From NCBI GenBank assembly GCA_016946835.1, contig JACVTC010000024.1:1278501-1342500 (forward strand): a stretch of 64,000 nucleotides of DNA, in the 5' to 3' direction. This document shows positions 13,495 through 26,298 of the stretch, piece after piece. Both the position numbers and the translations under genes were made by a program. Within the stretch, counting starts at the first letter, position 1. Each line of letters starts with the position of its first letter. This DNA is from Neocallimastix lanati (nom. inval.). Its lineage: Eukaryota > Neocallimastigomycota > Neocallimastigomycetes > Neocallimastigales > Neocallimastigaceae. The notes under the pieces are model-generated. The model was not told the DNA's origin. It ran no database searches and was given only the letters and a program-made list of their open reading frames with translations.

Positions 13495-13950
13495 ATTAAT
13501 AACGAAATAATAAAATTATATAAAAATAAAATTATAATATTATAATATTAAAATTTTTATTAAAAAATATATATATATATATTTATATTATAATAGAATA
13601 AAATGAAACCTCTAAATACCCAAGAATTTATTATGCAAATAGCAGAAATGATACCAATAAATAATGATGATGAAAAACAATTTAAAGTAATTTCAATTTT
13701 AATATTTTAATATAATATTATTCACATTAAGTTTATAATCATATAAAAATATATATAATAAATAAAAATTTTTATTAATAATTAAATATATTTATATATT
13801 ACGTAAATAAAGACTTTCTTTGAAAAATTACCAATTCAAAAGAGAAGAATTGCATCATTTGCCGAAGCTGATGAAGATCCAAAAAATAAAAAGAAGGATG
13901 CTAAAGGTGGAAAGAAAGATGATAAATCTAAAAAAGGAAAAAAGAAATGA
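8446..13950 (+). CDS. IQCA1: Dynein regulatory complex subunit 11 (IQ and AAA domain protein, IQCA1)
   Basis: Axonemal nexin-dynein regulatory complex protein. Exon 1 (8446-8456) encodes MSNA; exon 2 begins at 8534. The N-terminal region reads TYVKYIQIYKKIEQTYDQIL-like segments, then PQKRRVIREILLAVIGRMLE and DLKLVPEDLIIPVPKFF, as in animal IQCA1. An IQ-like segment AALKIQKTYKGFLER lies at about 9810-9985. A lysine/glycine-rich linker of repeated GKKGKK follows. The AAA domain begins near 12694: ILPLGFDSISDAIPKINSIL, Walker A GPKGVGKN, then ETGATLFNLSPRNTMGQYPG and LHMVFKVAEACAPSIIYINE. Walker B ends Asn-Glu rather than Asp-Glu. Later exons carry PDYNTRYLLWKYYIKYFGG and TAGAIKALCERVITDKRIT. 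The protein ends in a Lys-rich tail at 13950. About 18 introns, several with A or AT runs. The 5'-most exon is small, so the start is slightly less sure than the rest. Confidence 0.9.
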
Positions 13951-14057
13951 TCTATATTTAATTATAATTAAATTTAATAAACAAAAAAAATATATATTAT
14001 TTTTATCATCATTTAATTGAAAGAATAGTCATATTCTTCATAATGAAGAAGAAAAAG

Positions 14058-14116
<59 letters not shown>

Positions 14117-14156
14117 AACTATTTAGTTAAATTAGTTTTTAATTATCAAAAAAAAA

Positions 14157-14213
<57 letters not shown>

Positions 14214-14846
14214 CCAAAAATTTATTATTCATAAAAAATTAAATATACATATAGGATATAAACAATTTTGTTTTTGTTTTTCTTTAGACTTATTATATAT
14301 AATATTTACTATAGATTTTAATATACTTTTATATAATCACATTATTTTATTTTACATTAATGTTTGAATATTTTTCTATAAATTTTGTTATAATTAAAAA
14401 ATAATGTTAAAATTTTAATATAAAATTTAACAATAATAATAATAATAATAATAATTTTAATAAAATAAAATATAAAAAAAATTTTTTTAAAATAAATATG
14501 AAAGTTATAAATAAAAAACATTGGTGAATCTTTAGATTTATGGATTTTTTTATAATAGATTAGATTTATATTTTATTTGTTTTTCATATAATTTTATTAA
14601 ATACTTTAATTTGACGAAATGCAATTTCATTAAGAATTAAAAATTTTAATTTTTTTTTTTTTTTTTTTTTTATTTTTATTAAATAATTAAAATAATTATA
14701 TGAAATAATTATTATTTTCTCATTTATTTATTTGTTTATTTTTTTATCTATTAATACGTTTATCTATTTATCTATTTATCTAGTTATTTATTTATTATCT
14801 TTTAATAATTTAATAATTTTTCTTAAAATAATATATATAATTTAAA
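13951..14846. other. Intergenic, homopolymer-rich
   Basis: Spacer after DRC11. An A run (about 14056-14112) is followed after about 50 bp by a T run (14159-14210), which could fold back on each other. A further T run lies at about 14650-14670. No coding evidence. Confidence 0.6.
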
Positions 14847-16488
14847 ATGTCCCATTATCATCCTCCTTCACAAAGGCAAGTTAGATACTGGCCTGGAAAA
14901 GTTCCAGAAAATTATAAAGAAAGTGATTCTTCAAGTGAAGAAGAAGAGGAAGCAATACTTTTAAGAAATAAAAAAAAAGAACCAGTTATTAGTACAGTAA
15001 ATACTGAAGTTCTTAAAAAAGAAATTGACATTCAATCAAAAAAACATGATAGACGTTTAAGACGTCTTATGAGTCAAAGTGATAGTGATAATTCATCATC
15101 AGAAAATGAGGATAGAGTATCGAGAAGGCGGCATCATGTAATACCTGGAGAGGATTCTGACGAGGAAAAAAGTAATAATTTCATTTGATTTTTCAAAATT
15201 AAAATAATATGATTTTTACAAATTATTTTTATATATTTTATTATTTTTATATATAAATTTAAACTTTAATATTAAAAAAAAATAATTAGCTATATTATTT
15301 TTAAATGTAATATTATTCAATGTAAAATCAATTAGTATTGGATGATAATTGTTAATAATAATGTATTATTACAATTATTATATTTTTTAATTTAATTATA
15401 AAAAAGTTATTATTTTAAATTTTCACTTTTTTTTTAAAAAAAAAAAAAAAAGAGAAAAAAAGAAAGAAAGAAAAAATGCTAAATAATAAAAAAAAAAAAA
15501 ATACAACTAACATAATATTTTAATTTAATATACTGAAAATATATTATAATTTATTTAACATCAAAAAATCTATAATAATAAAAATACTAATAATAAAGAA
15601 GAAGAAGAAGATAATGATGAAGAAGTTACATTAAGACATCAAAGAATGAGAGAAAAAGCTTTAGCAAGAAGAAAAGAGGAAGAAGAGGAGGAGGAGGAGG
15701 AAGAAGAGGAAGAAGAAGTAAAAATTATATATATTAATTATTAATATATAATTCATCATAAATTATAACATCTAATAATATTGTTATAAATTTAAATTTT
15801 GTGTCTTAAATCAATAAATTAATTTAGAATGAAGAAAGTGAAGAAGATTCTTCTGAATATACAACAGATACCTCAGATTCAGATTCAGAATATGGAAATA
15901 GAGTGATGTTAAAGCCAGTATTTGTTCCGAAGTAATAATAAATTCAAAATGAAATAAATATTAAAATTTAAAATAATACAAAAGAAAAGAAAAAAGAATA
16001 GAAAAGAGAATTTAATATATCATAATAATTTTTTTTATTTTTATTTTTATCATTATTAATGTTATATATATATATATATATATTTATTTATTAATGATAA
16101 TAATTATAGAGCTCAACGTGAAACTATTATAGAACAAGAAAGACAAGCAAAGGAAGCTGAAGAAGCTGAAGCAAGACACAGACAATTATTAGAAGAAAAG
16201 AAAAAAGAATCACATCAATTAGTAGCAGAAGAAGTTATGAAAGAATTGAAAGAGGGTAAATAAAAATAAAAATTAAGATTAAAATAAAAAATAAAAATAA
16301 GAATAAAATAAAAATTAGATTAAATTAAATAAATAAAAGAACATTTAATAATACATTAATATTTATAATATAATATTATATATTTTATATATATATATAT
16401 AAATTATTAATATTTCTTTCTTTATATATATATATTTAATATACATATAAATACTATTTTTAATTATTGAATAAAATTAATGATGTTG

Positions 16489-16545
<57 letters not shown>

Positions 16546-17413
16546 GAAAATAGTTCCTCGATAAATATAAATATGGTGGATGATACTGATAAGCCGGATG
16601 ATAAAGAAGAATATGAGTTATGGAAACTTCGTGAATTAAAAAGAATTAAACGTGATAAGGAAGAAAGAGAAGCTAAGATATTAGAAGAAGAAGAAATTGA
16701 AAGAAGAAGAAATATGACTGATGCAGAAATTTTAAAAGAAAAACAAAAAGATCAAAAAGACAAACCAAAAAGATCAAAATATACCTATTTACAAAAATAT
16801 TATCACAAGGGTGCCTTTTATCAAGATGATGAAGATGATAAATCTATTACTAATAGAGATTATTCAGCACCTACATTGGAAGATAAATTTGATAAATCCA
16901 TGTTACCAGAAATTATGCAAGTTAAGAACTTTGGTAGAGCAGGTCAAACTAAATGGACACATCTTAGTAAAGAAGATACCTCACAAGTAATATAATATAA
17001 TATAATATATATAAATTAATATTCTTTAAAATATATATGTATATAACTAAATAAAAATTATTTTAATTTATTATTTTTTAAATATTTATTAAATCACCTT
17101 TTTATTATTATATTATTATTATTATTATTTGTTTTCTTTAATAATAGCGTGATTCATTATGGAATCAAAATAAGGAATTAATAAATAAGAATAAATCAAA
17201 AATGGGTGGAATGCATGGTAATTAAATTTATTTAAAAATAATAATATAATAATAATAATTTAATTATTATTATTTCATATAACTCACATAATTTTTTTTT
17301 TAAAAAAAAAAATAATAATAATAATAATAATATATATTAATATTCATGAAATTTATGAATAATTAGGTGGATTCGATAAACCAAGCAATAAAAAACGAAA
17401 AACATATAAATAA
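14847..17413 (+). CDS. MFAP1: MFAP1, spliceosomal B-complex protein
   Basis: Microfibrillar-associated protein 1 family, a pre-mRNA splicing factor of the B complex. Exon 1 (14847-15171) begins MSHYHPPSQRQVRYWPGK, followed by acidic Ser/Glu patches and RRLRRLMSQSDSD. Further exons at about 15599-15718 (Glu/Arg-rich), 15828-15931 (TDTSDSDSEYGNRVMLKPVF, matching the family's RLKPVF block), 16110-16255 (EREAEALKQK-like coiled coil), 16547-16986, 17148-17217 and 17367-17413. The exon at 16547 is diagnostic: KEEYELWKLRELKRIKRDKE, RSKYTYLQKYYHKGAFYQDD, APTLEDKFDKSMLPEIMQVK and NFGRAGQTKWTHL. The end is PSNKKRKTYK, a typical basic tail. The (AAT)n array at 16488-16545 abuts the acceptor of this exon and is read as intron, although a poly-Ile/Asn reading is open. 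Length and motif order match a complete family member. Confidence 0.93.
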
Positions 17414-17631
17414 TATTTATATATCTATAATTATTATTAATCAAGCCTATACATAGAAATGACATAACAATGAGAAAGGGAAAAAATAGTACAATAACAA
17501 TAAAAATTTTAATGATACAACTTAATAATTACAATTTTAAAATTTATAGGGAATTAATTGATTTTGTATATACCTATTACCTAATAGATAAAAATAATTA
17601 TATTAATAATGATAATGAACTTTTTTAAAAA

Positions 17632-17663
<32 letters not shown>

Positions 17664-17831
17664 AAAATAAAAAAAAAAAAAAAATAAAAAATTAAAATAA
17701 AAAATTTCTTCTAATATATTTTTTTAAAAAAAATTTTTATGTGTTTAAAAAAATTTTATAGTTTAATTTTATAAAAAAAAAAAATTTTTTTATCTTAACT
17801 TTTTTCTTTCTTTCTTTTTGAATAATAGTAA

Positions 17832-17866
<35 letters not shown>

Positions 17867-18197
17867 AAAAAAAATTCTTTTAATACCAAGTTATTTTATA
17901 AATTATTATATTTATGGTAAAAGATTAAACTAAAAGTAATGCATTTATTAATTATTAATAAATAATTTTACTACAATTATTATTTATACCTAAATTAAAA
18001 ATTAATTTTCTTTTTATATTTAATATTTCATTATTTAATTTTTAAATATAATTTGTAAATAATTTAATGGATTATCCAATTCTTAAAATTATTTCCAGTA
18101 CTGATATTTTAAAAATATTAAATCTTTCTATACCAGTTTTAAGATATTTAAAATAATTTCTATTTTATATTTATTAATCAATAATTAATTATATACA
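17414..18197. other. Intergenic
   Basis: AT-rich spacer between MFAP1 and ERH, with A runs near 17668-17682 and 17839-17862 and an (AT)n tract near 17634-17655. No coding segment found. Confidence 0.6.
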
Positions 18198-18474
18198 ATG
18201 GTAACTATTATAATTTATGAAAGAAAAATATTCAAGTTTTTTAATAATATTAAATAACATATCATTATATCAATATTACACATTTGAAATTTTTCAATTA
18301 ATAATTATAATATTAAAAAAAAAAAAAAAAAAAAAATTAAAATATTTATACTTATATAATAATTTTATAAAAGACTCAACATACTATTATATTAATTCAA
18401 AGAAAGAAAGGAAGAAATTCACGTACTTATATGGATTTCAATACTGTTGCACTAGCCGTTGAAGGTACTTTAAA

Positions 18475-18566
<92 letters not shown>

Positions 18567-18984
18567 TTTTTTTATTTAATATAAAAAAATTAATAATATT
18601 ATCTTTTTTTTAAAAAATAAAAGAAATCATTCGTTTATATGAACAATTTTTGCAAGAACAAAATCCAAATGCTAGAAATATTAATTATGATATATCAGAT
18701 TTAAATGGATATATTGATCGTTTTGAAGATATTGGTTGCTTAGTGTAAATATTTATTTTATTTTATTAAAACAAATTCTAAAAGAAGAGAAAATAAAATT
18801 AAATATATATATATTTCTAATTTCTGTATTTTAATATATACTTATATTCAATTTTAAATATATGTATATTTATTATTTTTACTATTAAAGTTATGAACCA
18901 AGCATTCAAGCTTATATACCACATGATCGTGACTGGATTAAATCTCGTATATTTAATCACTTAAAGAAACTTAGCAGACGTTAA
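18198..18984 (+). CDS. ERH: Enhancer of rudimentary homologue (ERH)
   Basis: Small conserved nuclear protein linked to RNA processing. Exon 1 appears to be the start codon alone: ATG at 18198-18200 directly followed by GTAACT. Exon 2 (18374-18464) gives TQHTIILIQRKKGRNSRTYM and DFNTVALAVE. Exon 3 (18624-18744) gives IIRLYEQFLQEQNPNARNIN and YDISDLNGYIDRFEDIGCLV. Exon 4 (18891-18984) gives YEPSIQAYIPHDRDWIKSRI and ends KKLSRR. This matches the family pattern MSHTILLVQ...GRTY...ITYDIS...DLSCLVY...YQPYNKDWIKEKI over its whole length of about 100 residues. Introns are GT-AG; the second contains (ATT)n and (TTTA)n runs. The ATG-only first exon is inferred from alignment to the family N-terminus. 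Confidence 0.92.
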
Positions 18985-19893
18985 TTGAAATAAAAAAAAA
19001 AAAAAAAATAAAAAAATAAAAAAATAAAAATAATAATAATAATAATAATAAATAATAACTTTAAATAAATTAAATTAATGATTAAATTTCACAATTATTT
19101 TTAATAATAAAAATAATAATAAAAAAAAGGTATAAATATAAATTTGCAATACCATTTAATTATACAAGAGAAAAAAACTATTCCATAATTAATATAATTT
19201 TATATTTAAATATTTATATTATAATAGCATTATTTATGTATTATTCTTTAATAATATATATAACATTTTCATATTATACATTTAATAAAAAGTTATTCTA
19301 TTCATTTTTTTTTATCTAATTGTAATATTATAAATTAAAATAAATTATTGATGTAGTTGTAATTTTTGTGTTTTTTGCAGTTAATAATATATCTATTACT
19401 AAAAGATTTATTATAAAATGTAAAACTAAATTTTTATATAATTGTAGTAGTATTAGTAGTAGAAGTGGTAGTATTAGTAGTAGAAGTGGTAGTATTAGTA
19501 GTAGTAATAGTAGTAGTAATAGTAGTATTAATAGTAGTAGTAGTAGTAGTGGTAGTAATGGTAGTAGTAGTATTAGTATTATTATTAATTTTTAAATATA
19601 AAATATGTAATATTTTAAAAAAAATAGATTTATAGATGTACTTAATACCAAATGATTTAACCCTTTAATAATCATATAATTTTTATTTTTATTTAATTAA
19701 TTAATATTATTAAATAATAATTAAAATAAAAAAAAATAAACTTAATAAATATTAATTAAAATATATTAAAAAAAATTTTTTTAGTGTATTCTATTCTACT
19801 AATAATAATTATTTTTTAAGAAAAAATATTATAAAATAAATAATAATTAATAATTAATTAAATAATATAATAATAACCTTCATATAAATCTCA
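18985..19893. repeat. Intergenic with an imperfect AGT trinucleotide array
   Basis: At 19443-19583 the sequence is mostly AGT triplets with AGTATTAGTAGTAGAAGTGG repeated nearly identically in tandem. Read in one frame it is a poly-Ser/Gly peptide with a short ORF from 19368, but there is no recognised protein, and the array fits a simple repeat between ERH and ARL2. The remaining sequence is plain AT spacer. Confidence 0.7.
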
Positions 19894-21315
19894 ATGGGTC
19901 TTTTAACTATTCTTAAAAAAAATAAATTAAAAGAAAAAGAAATTAGACTTTTAATGCTGTAAGTAGGTATCATGTATTGATAAAAAAGATGATAAATATT
20001 AATAAAAATGACAATATAATGCTAATATTAATAAATAACTTTTTATTATTAAATTATAAAATATATAATTCTATAAAAATATTAAGATTAGCTCATATTT
20101 TTATTATATATATATAAATATATTTTTTATTTATAAATTGAATATTGATATCAAATTTTATCTATAAAGTGGTTTAGATAATGCTGGAAAAACTACTATA
20201 TTAAAGAAAATTAATGGAGAAGATATTTCAACCATTTCACCAACACTTGGTTTTAATATTAAGACTATGGAACTTGATGGGTATTTGTCATTATAAATAA
20301 TCTAATATTTAATATTAAAATTTTTATAATAAATTATATATATATATATTATATATATATACTTGTAATTTTTTTTTTTTTTCTAAAAAAAAAGGCATGA
20401 TAATAGAATTATTAACTAATAATTATTATTTCTATTTTATGAACATATAACTGGATATATATTATCAAATCACTATATAATTAAAATCTCAATGATAATA
20501 ATAATAATTGAAAACAAATATAGTTATAAATTAAATATATGGGATGTTGGAGGTCAAAAATCTATTAGAAGTTACTGGAGAAATTACTTTGAACAAACAG
20601 ATGGTTTAATTTGGGTAATCGATAGTGCTGATAGAAAAGATAGATTTGAATTATGTAAAAATGAATTATTTTCATTATTAAAAGAAGAGGTAATTTTTTT
20701 TTTTTTAAAATATATATATATATATATATATATATAAAGAGAGAGAGAGAGAGAGAGAGAAGAAGAAGAAGAAGAAATAATATATTATAATAAATTTCAT
20801 TATTTATTTAAAAATAAATTCTGAATTATTATTTTTATTTTATTTTATATTATTTTATTTTTAATATTATTTTATATTATAATTCATATATAAACTAAAT
20901 ATAACTATAAAAAGAGAATTGCTGGTGCCTCTCTTCTAATTTTTGCGAATAAGCAAGATTTACCTTCTGCTTTATCAAAAGATCAAATTCAAGAAGTAAT
21001 AATAATGATTTTATACAAAAATTAAATATTAAAAACTTTCTCATTTTTTTAAAAAAAAAAAAAATATCTCAATATATTGAATACTTAATAAATTTAATCT
21101 ATATATATTAACTTTTAAATATTTTTTTTCTTTAAAAAATATTATAAAAAAAATAATTAATATTTTTAAAATAATTATAGTTTCTAGAATTAGATAAAAT
21201 AGAGTCCTGTCATTGGAATATTCAAAGTTGTAGTGCGTACACAGGTGAAAATCTTGTAAAAGGCATGAAATGGATTACTAATGATATTCGAAGCAGAATT
21301 TTTTTACTTGATTAA
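19894..21315 (+). CDS. ARL2: ARL2, ADP-ribosylation factor-like GTPase
   Basis: Small GTPase that works with tubulin cofactors in tubulin folding and microtubule control. Five exons: 19894-19958 ([20 protein letters not shown]), 20170-20280 (P-loop GLDNAGKTT, then switch [16 protein letters not shown]), 20524-20689 (switch [21 protein letters not shown], then WVIDSADR), 20915-20995 (guanine motif NKQDLPSA) and 21181-21315 ([19 protein letters not shown], ending RIFLLD). All G motifs are intact. Gly2 is present as in other ARLs. The IQ(S/G)[11 protein letters not shown] and NIWDVGGQ forms point to ARL2 rather than ARF1 or ARL3. Intron 3 carries (AT)n, (GA)n and (GAA)n tracts at 20709-20776. 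Confidence 0.95.
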
Positions 21316-21418
21316 TTTCTCATGTCCATATTAACTCAAATATATATTTTTATTTATTAATAAAAAAAATAATGTTTAATAATGAAAAAGAAGAAAAAAG
21401 TGAAAGAAAGAAAGAAAG

Positions 21419-21457
<39 letters not shown>

Positions 21458-23967
21458 AAATTAATAATGATATAAAAAAAAATAAAATGTATATTTCTAA
21501 AATTTAAAACTATTAAAAAAAACATATTTAAAATAAAATAAAAATCTTTTTATTTTAATTTTATATCAACATAATCTTATATATATATATTATTAAAAAC
21601 AAAGCAATAATTAACAAATAGATGATTATGGTAGCAAAATTTTTATTTTTAATAATTATGTTTAATAATATTAAATTACAAATATAAATAATTTGTTATT
21701 AAAATAATTATTTAATTATTTAATTATTTATTATTTTTCATTATTTATTATTTAATTATTTATTATTTATTTTTCATTTATTATTTATTATTTATTATTT
21801 AATTAATATTTAATTATTAATATTATTTTTTATATAATTTAATTTTCTGTATTTGACATCTTAATATATATATATAAAAGCATGTTTATCTTATTTTTGA
21901 TATAGATCGGAATATATGAAAAAATTAGGAATATTAGTATTTGATAGGATTTAAATCTTTTAATAAAAATTAATGAATTAAAATAAATGAATAAATAAAT
22001 AAATTATTATTTATATATTTAAAAGAATGATAAAAATATTTTTTTTTAGAATATTCATAAATAGATTAATGAAATCTTTGATTTATTTTTTCATTTAAAC
22101 CATAAATTAAAAATAAAAAGGTTAGTACTTTCTGATTTTTAATTACCAATATTTTTATTTTTAGTAAATTTAAATGAATTAAGAAATCACTAAGAAATTA
22201 TATATTAATAATAAAAAAAAATTTAATAGTAATTAATAATTGAAGTAGTATATAATAATAATTTATAAATAAAGGTAAAGAATTAGAAATTTAGAATATG
22301 ATCTTTAATATTATTTAAAGAGAAATTTAGAATATGATATGATCTTTAATACTATGTAAAGAGAAATTTAGAATATGATATTATCTTTAATATAATTTAA
22401 AAAAAGGAATATAGAAATTGTATATATAACATATTTATTATTTTTTTTTATCAATGTTTGAAACTTAAATTTTTGTTACAGTTATTACCGATTTAATTAA
22501 TTTTTTTTTTTATTTTTTTATTCCCTCATTTATTCATAATTATTTAATTAATTAATTATTTAATTATTTATTATTATTTTTTTTTATGAATAAGATGTTT
22601 TTAATTATTTTTTTATTTTTAAAATTATTGATTTAAAAATGCTAATAATGAAAAGCCATTTTATATATTTATATAATGAATTAATTCATTTTATTACTAT
22701 TATTAACTTAGATTTATTATTAAAATTTTATTTATATTTAAATAATTATTTTTTTTATAAATTATAATATTACTACTATTTGTTTTACATCTACTAAAAT
22801 CAATACTTGATATTTTATTATAAAAATAATAATGTAATTTTTGATTAACCTTTTCCATATTCCATATCTTTTTATTAATAAATTCATTCTACTAAGAATG
22901 GTTCATTTTCTGTAAAATATTTATCAATTCAAAAATATTATTAGTAAAATATTAACTAAATATTAGTATATATACGACCTTTCATAAATATAAATTAGTA
23001 TATATTTGACCAATGATAAATTGTTGAGAAATATTCATGTGATATACACGCATATTTATAAATGTATAGAAACCATGCATATATCTATGCATATTTTAAA
23101 TAAGTCAATACAATCATTGGATAAAAATTCTATTTTATATGTAACAAAGTTAATAAATCCATTGACTTTAAAAAAAATTTTTTTTAAAATATAAATTGTT
23201 GTCCTATACTTTATTTTTAGTCAAATAATAGCTAGAAAAGCTATAATATATTATAATATATACTAATATATTAAACTTTAAATTTTATATAAATAATTTA
23301 TAAATATATATATAAACAAATAAATAATTTATAAATAAATAAATAAAATATAAAAAATAAATAAATAAAATAGAATAAATAAATTTTGTTATATGTGAAA
23401 TATGAATATATAAATATCTTAAATATATGAAATAATATAATATATTAAAATTGAATATTCAAAAGAAAAAAAAAATTTTTTTCTTTATTCTTTTTTCTAT
23501 TATTATTTATTTATATATTTATTTATCTTTATTTTTTGGTTAAGAATTACATATATTAATTTATAATGCTATATATGTTCAATATATTTTAATTTAATTG
23601 TCCAATATTAATTTTTTTTTTTTAGTTAAGTCATTTTATTTTATTATTATTATTATGATTATTTATTATCAATAAATATATATAATATTTTTGGATTTAT
23701 TAGTATATTAAAATTTTTATATAAAAATGGCTTCATAACTTCTTTTCAAAAAAAGAAAAATAATTTTGAAATTTAAAGTCATAAAAAGAAAAATAACTAA
23801 ATATTAAAAAGATTATTACATTAAAAAAAAAAACAACATATATATATTTTATATATATAAGAATATAATAGAAAAAGAAAAATAGTTTTAAAAATCATTA
23901 ATCTATTAATTTAATAAGATATCTTTTTTTTTTTTTTAAATATATTATAAATTTAATATTTTAAAAA
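21316..23967. other. Long intergenic region with one tandem repeat
   Basis: About 2.6 kb without a convincing gene. At about 22275-22400 a unit containing AGAAATTTAGAATATGAT occurs three times with variable spacing of about 45-50 bp. (TTATTTAA)-like repeats occur at 21700-21800. A 62-codon open frame at 23006 has no recognisable features and is not called. Confidence 0.6.
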
Positions 23968-24351
23968 ATGACTATTCAACCATTTCATATGATAGTTGCA
24001 GCAGCAGCAAATAGAGGTATTGGTAATGCAGGAAAAATTCCATGGAGAATTCCAGAAGATGTTCGTTATTTCAAAAATATTACATGTCTTTTCAGAGATA
24101 CCCATACTATAAATAAATTCGAAGACAATTTAAATAGAATTAAAAGACAAAAAATTGAATCTGATATAGAAAAGGATAAATCTACTAATGTTACAGATAA
24201 TTTTCCAATAAAACTTAATGACAATATTCCACCAAATGTTGTTGTAATGGGTAGAAATACATGGGAATCAATACCTTCAAAATTTAGACCAATGCCAAAC
24301 AGAATAAATGTCGTTTTAAGTAGAAATAAAGAGTATTCAAAGTAATTTTCT

Positions 24352-24390
<39 letters not shown>

Positions 24391-25080
24391 AATATTTATT
24401 TATTTTTTTAAAAGAGAATAATAAATTAAATTTTTATATTTATATTATAATATTTAAATTAATATAGAAATTTACCAAAAGAAGTTCAATGTTACGTTTC
24501 TTTAAAGGAATGTCTTGAAAACTTAAACAAACAAGAACATGGTACTATCTTTTTAATAGGTGGTGGTCAAATTTATAACGAAGGTATCAAACATCCAAAT
24601 TGTGAAAGTCTTTTCATTACTAGAGTCCATGGTAAATATGAATGTGATACCTTCTTCCCAGAAATTCCAGAAGATGTTTTTAAGTTAAGTGATGATACCA
24701 CCAATGACAAAATGTTTATTAATTGTATGAGAAATTGTGAATTTGTGAAAGGTGTTCAAACCAATGAAAAGAGTGGTGTAAAATTTGAATTTCAAATTTA
24801 TACCAGATTCCAAAATAATACCAATGAAGATGAGACTTTACCTAAAAAATTAACCATTGATACTCCTTCCTCACCATCTACTACCATTGTTAATGATGAA
24901 GAAATAATTACTGAATCCATCGAATCAATCTGTTCCTCTCCAAAATCACCGGTATCTACTATCTCTAGTAGTTCAGGAATAGTTTCTATTCCGGAATCAA
25001 TGGAATCTTTGGATTCTATTGAAACAAAATCTGGTTCTATAGAATCTGATATTCCAGGATCGCCTATTCAACATCATTAA
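23968..25080 (+). CDS. DFR1: Dihydrofolate reductase with internal insert and Ser-rich C-terminal tail
   Basis: Reduces dihydrofolate to tetrahydrofolate with NADPH. Exon 1 is 23968-24341 and exon 2 is 24468-25080; the intron starts GTAATT and ends ATATAG. Family motifs: [20 protein letters not shown] (active-site loop) with the acidic residue in [26 protein letters not shown] (NADPH site), [23 protein letters not shown] and a C-terminal strand FEFQIYTRF. Two unusual parts stand out. About 50 residues ([20 protein letters not shown] and following) are inserted between FKNIT and NVVVMGR, where most DHFRs have only a few residues. About 80 residues rich in Ser, Ile, Pro and Glu follow the last core strand. 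No thymidylate synthase is fused. The catalytic core appears complete. Confidence 0.95.
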
Positions 25081-25695
25081 ATAATAATATAGAATAAGGG
25101 AAAAAAAGGGGAAAAAAAAAAACAAGAGAAAAACTAATAGAAAAAAAAATTTTTTTTAGTATTATATTTAAATTAAAAATATTGGTTTAATTTCATTTTT
25201 TTATACTAAATAACTGGTTTTAATTCATCAATTAATTTTTTTTATATAATTTAATCTATTTTTTTAAACTCTATAATAAAATACTTTTGGAAAAAAAATA
25301 TAATTTAATTCTTATTTATTTATTTATTTACTTAATAGATGATATTAAATATATATTTTATTTATTTATTTATTTTTTTCAATCTTTTTTTTTTATTTTA
25401 TTTAAAATTAAATCAATTATTTCAATTTTAAAATTCATTCATCGTACATATCAATTAAATAATAAAGCAAATAATACAATAAAAAAATATATATGTATAA
25501 ATAATAAGGAAAAAAAAATAATAAATAAATAAAAATAAACGTAAACATAGAAAAAAAAATTAAAATAATTTATTTATTTAATAGATGATAAAAGATGTAA
25601 ATTTTATTTTTTCATTTTTTATTTCTATCAAAAAATAAAAAAAAATAAAAAAAATAAAAAAATTATATATATATTTTATTCTTTTTTAAGTATTA

Positions 25696-25750
<55 letters not shown>

Positions 25751-26132
25751 TTTATATTTTTTTTATTTTTTTTTATTTTTTAAAATTATTCATTATTTCA
25801 ATTTTATAAATTATTATTCATCATAAATAATAATTAATAAATAACATAAATAACATAATAACGTAATTAATACATAATATATTTATTTGTTTTAGATATA
25901 TTTTATATTATTAGTATTTGTTTATATAAATACACAATATTTATGTAAAATTAATTAAATATTCAAAAAAAAAAAAAAAAAAAGATAAAAGATATAAAAT
26001 ATAATACAAATTTATATATAAAAAATCAATTATAAATTAATAAAATAAAATAATATTCAAAAAAAAAAAAAAAAAAATTATAAGATATAAAATAAAATAT
26101 AAATTTATATATAAAAAATCTATTTTAATATA
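25081..26132. other. Intergenic, low complexity
   Basis: Spacer of simple repeats, including (TTTA)n at 25313-25375 and (ATT)n at 25699-25750. At about 25960-26130 a segment with ATATAAAATATAATACAAAT is duplicated in tandem (about 100-bp period), each copy with a poly-A run. No gene seen. Confidence 0.6.
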
Positions 26133-26249
26133 GATTAATAAAATAAAATAAAATAAAATAAAATAAAATAAAATAAAATAAAATAAAATAAAATAAAATA
26201 AAATAAAATAAAATAAAATAAAATAAAATAAAATAAAATAAAATAAAAA

Positions 26250-26251
<2 letters not shown>
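26133..26251. repeat. TAAAA pentanucleotide satellite, left block
   Basis: Nearly perfect repeats of AAATA from about 26133 to 26248. The last 13 bases, TAAAATAAAAACA (26239-26251), recur at 27410-27422 on the other side of the LINE copy, so this block and the one beyond 27423 were probably one array before insertion. Confidence 0.9.

Positions 26252-26298
<47 letters not shown>

Noticed and set aside
19368-19595. Ser-rich 75-codon frame
   Set aside because: Mostly an AGT triplet array; probably a simple repeat and not a gene.
23006-23194. 62-codon plus-strand frame
   Set aside because: No family resemblance, splice context or composition shift; expected by chance in a 2.6-kb spacer.
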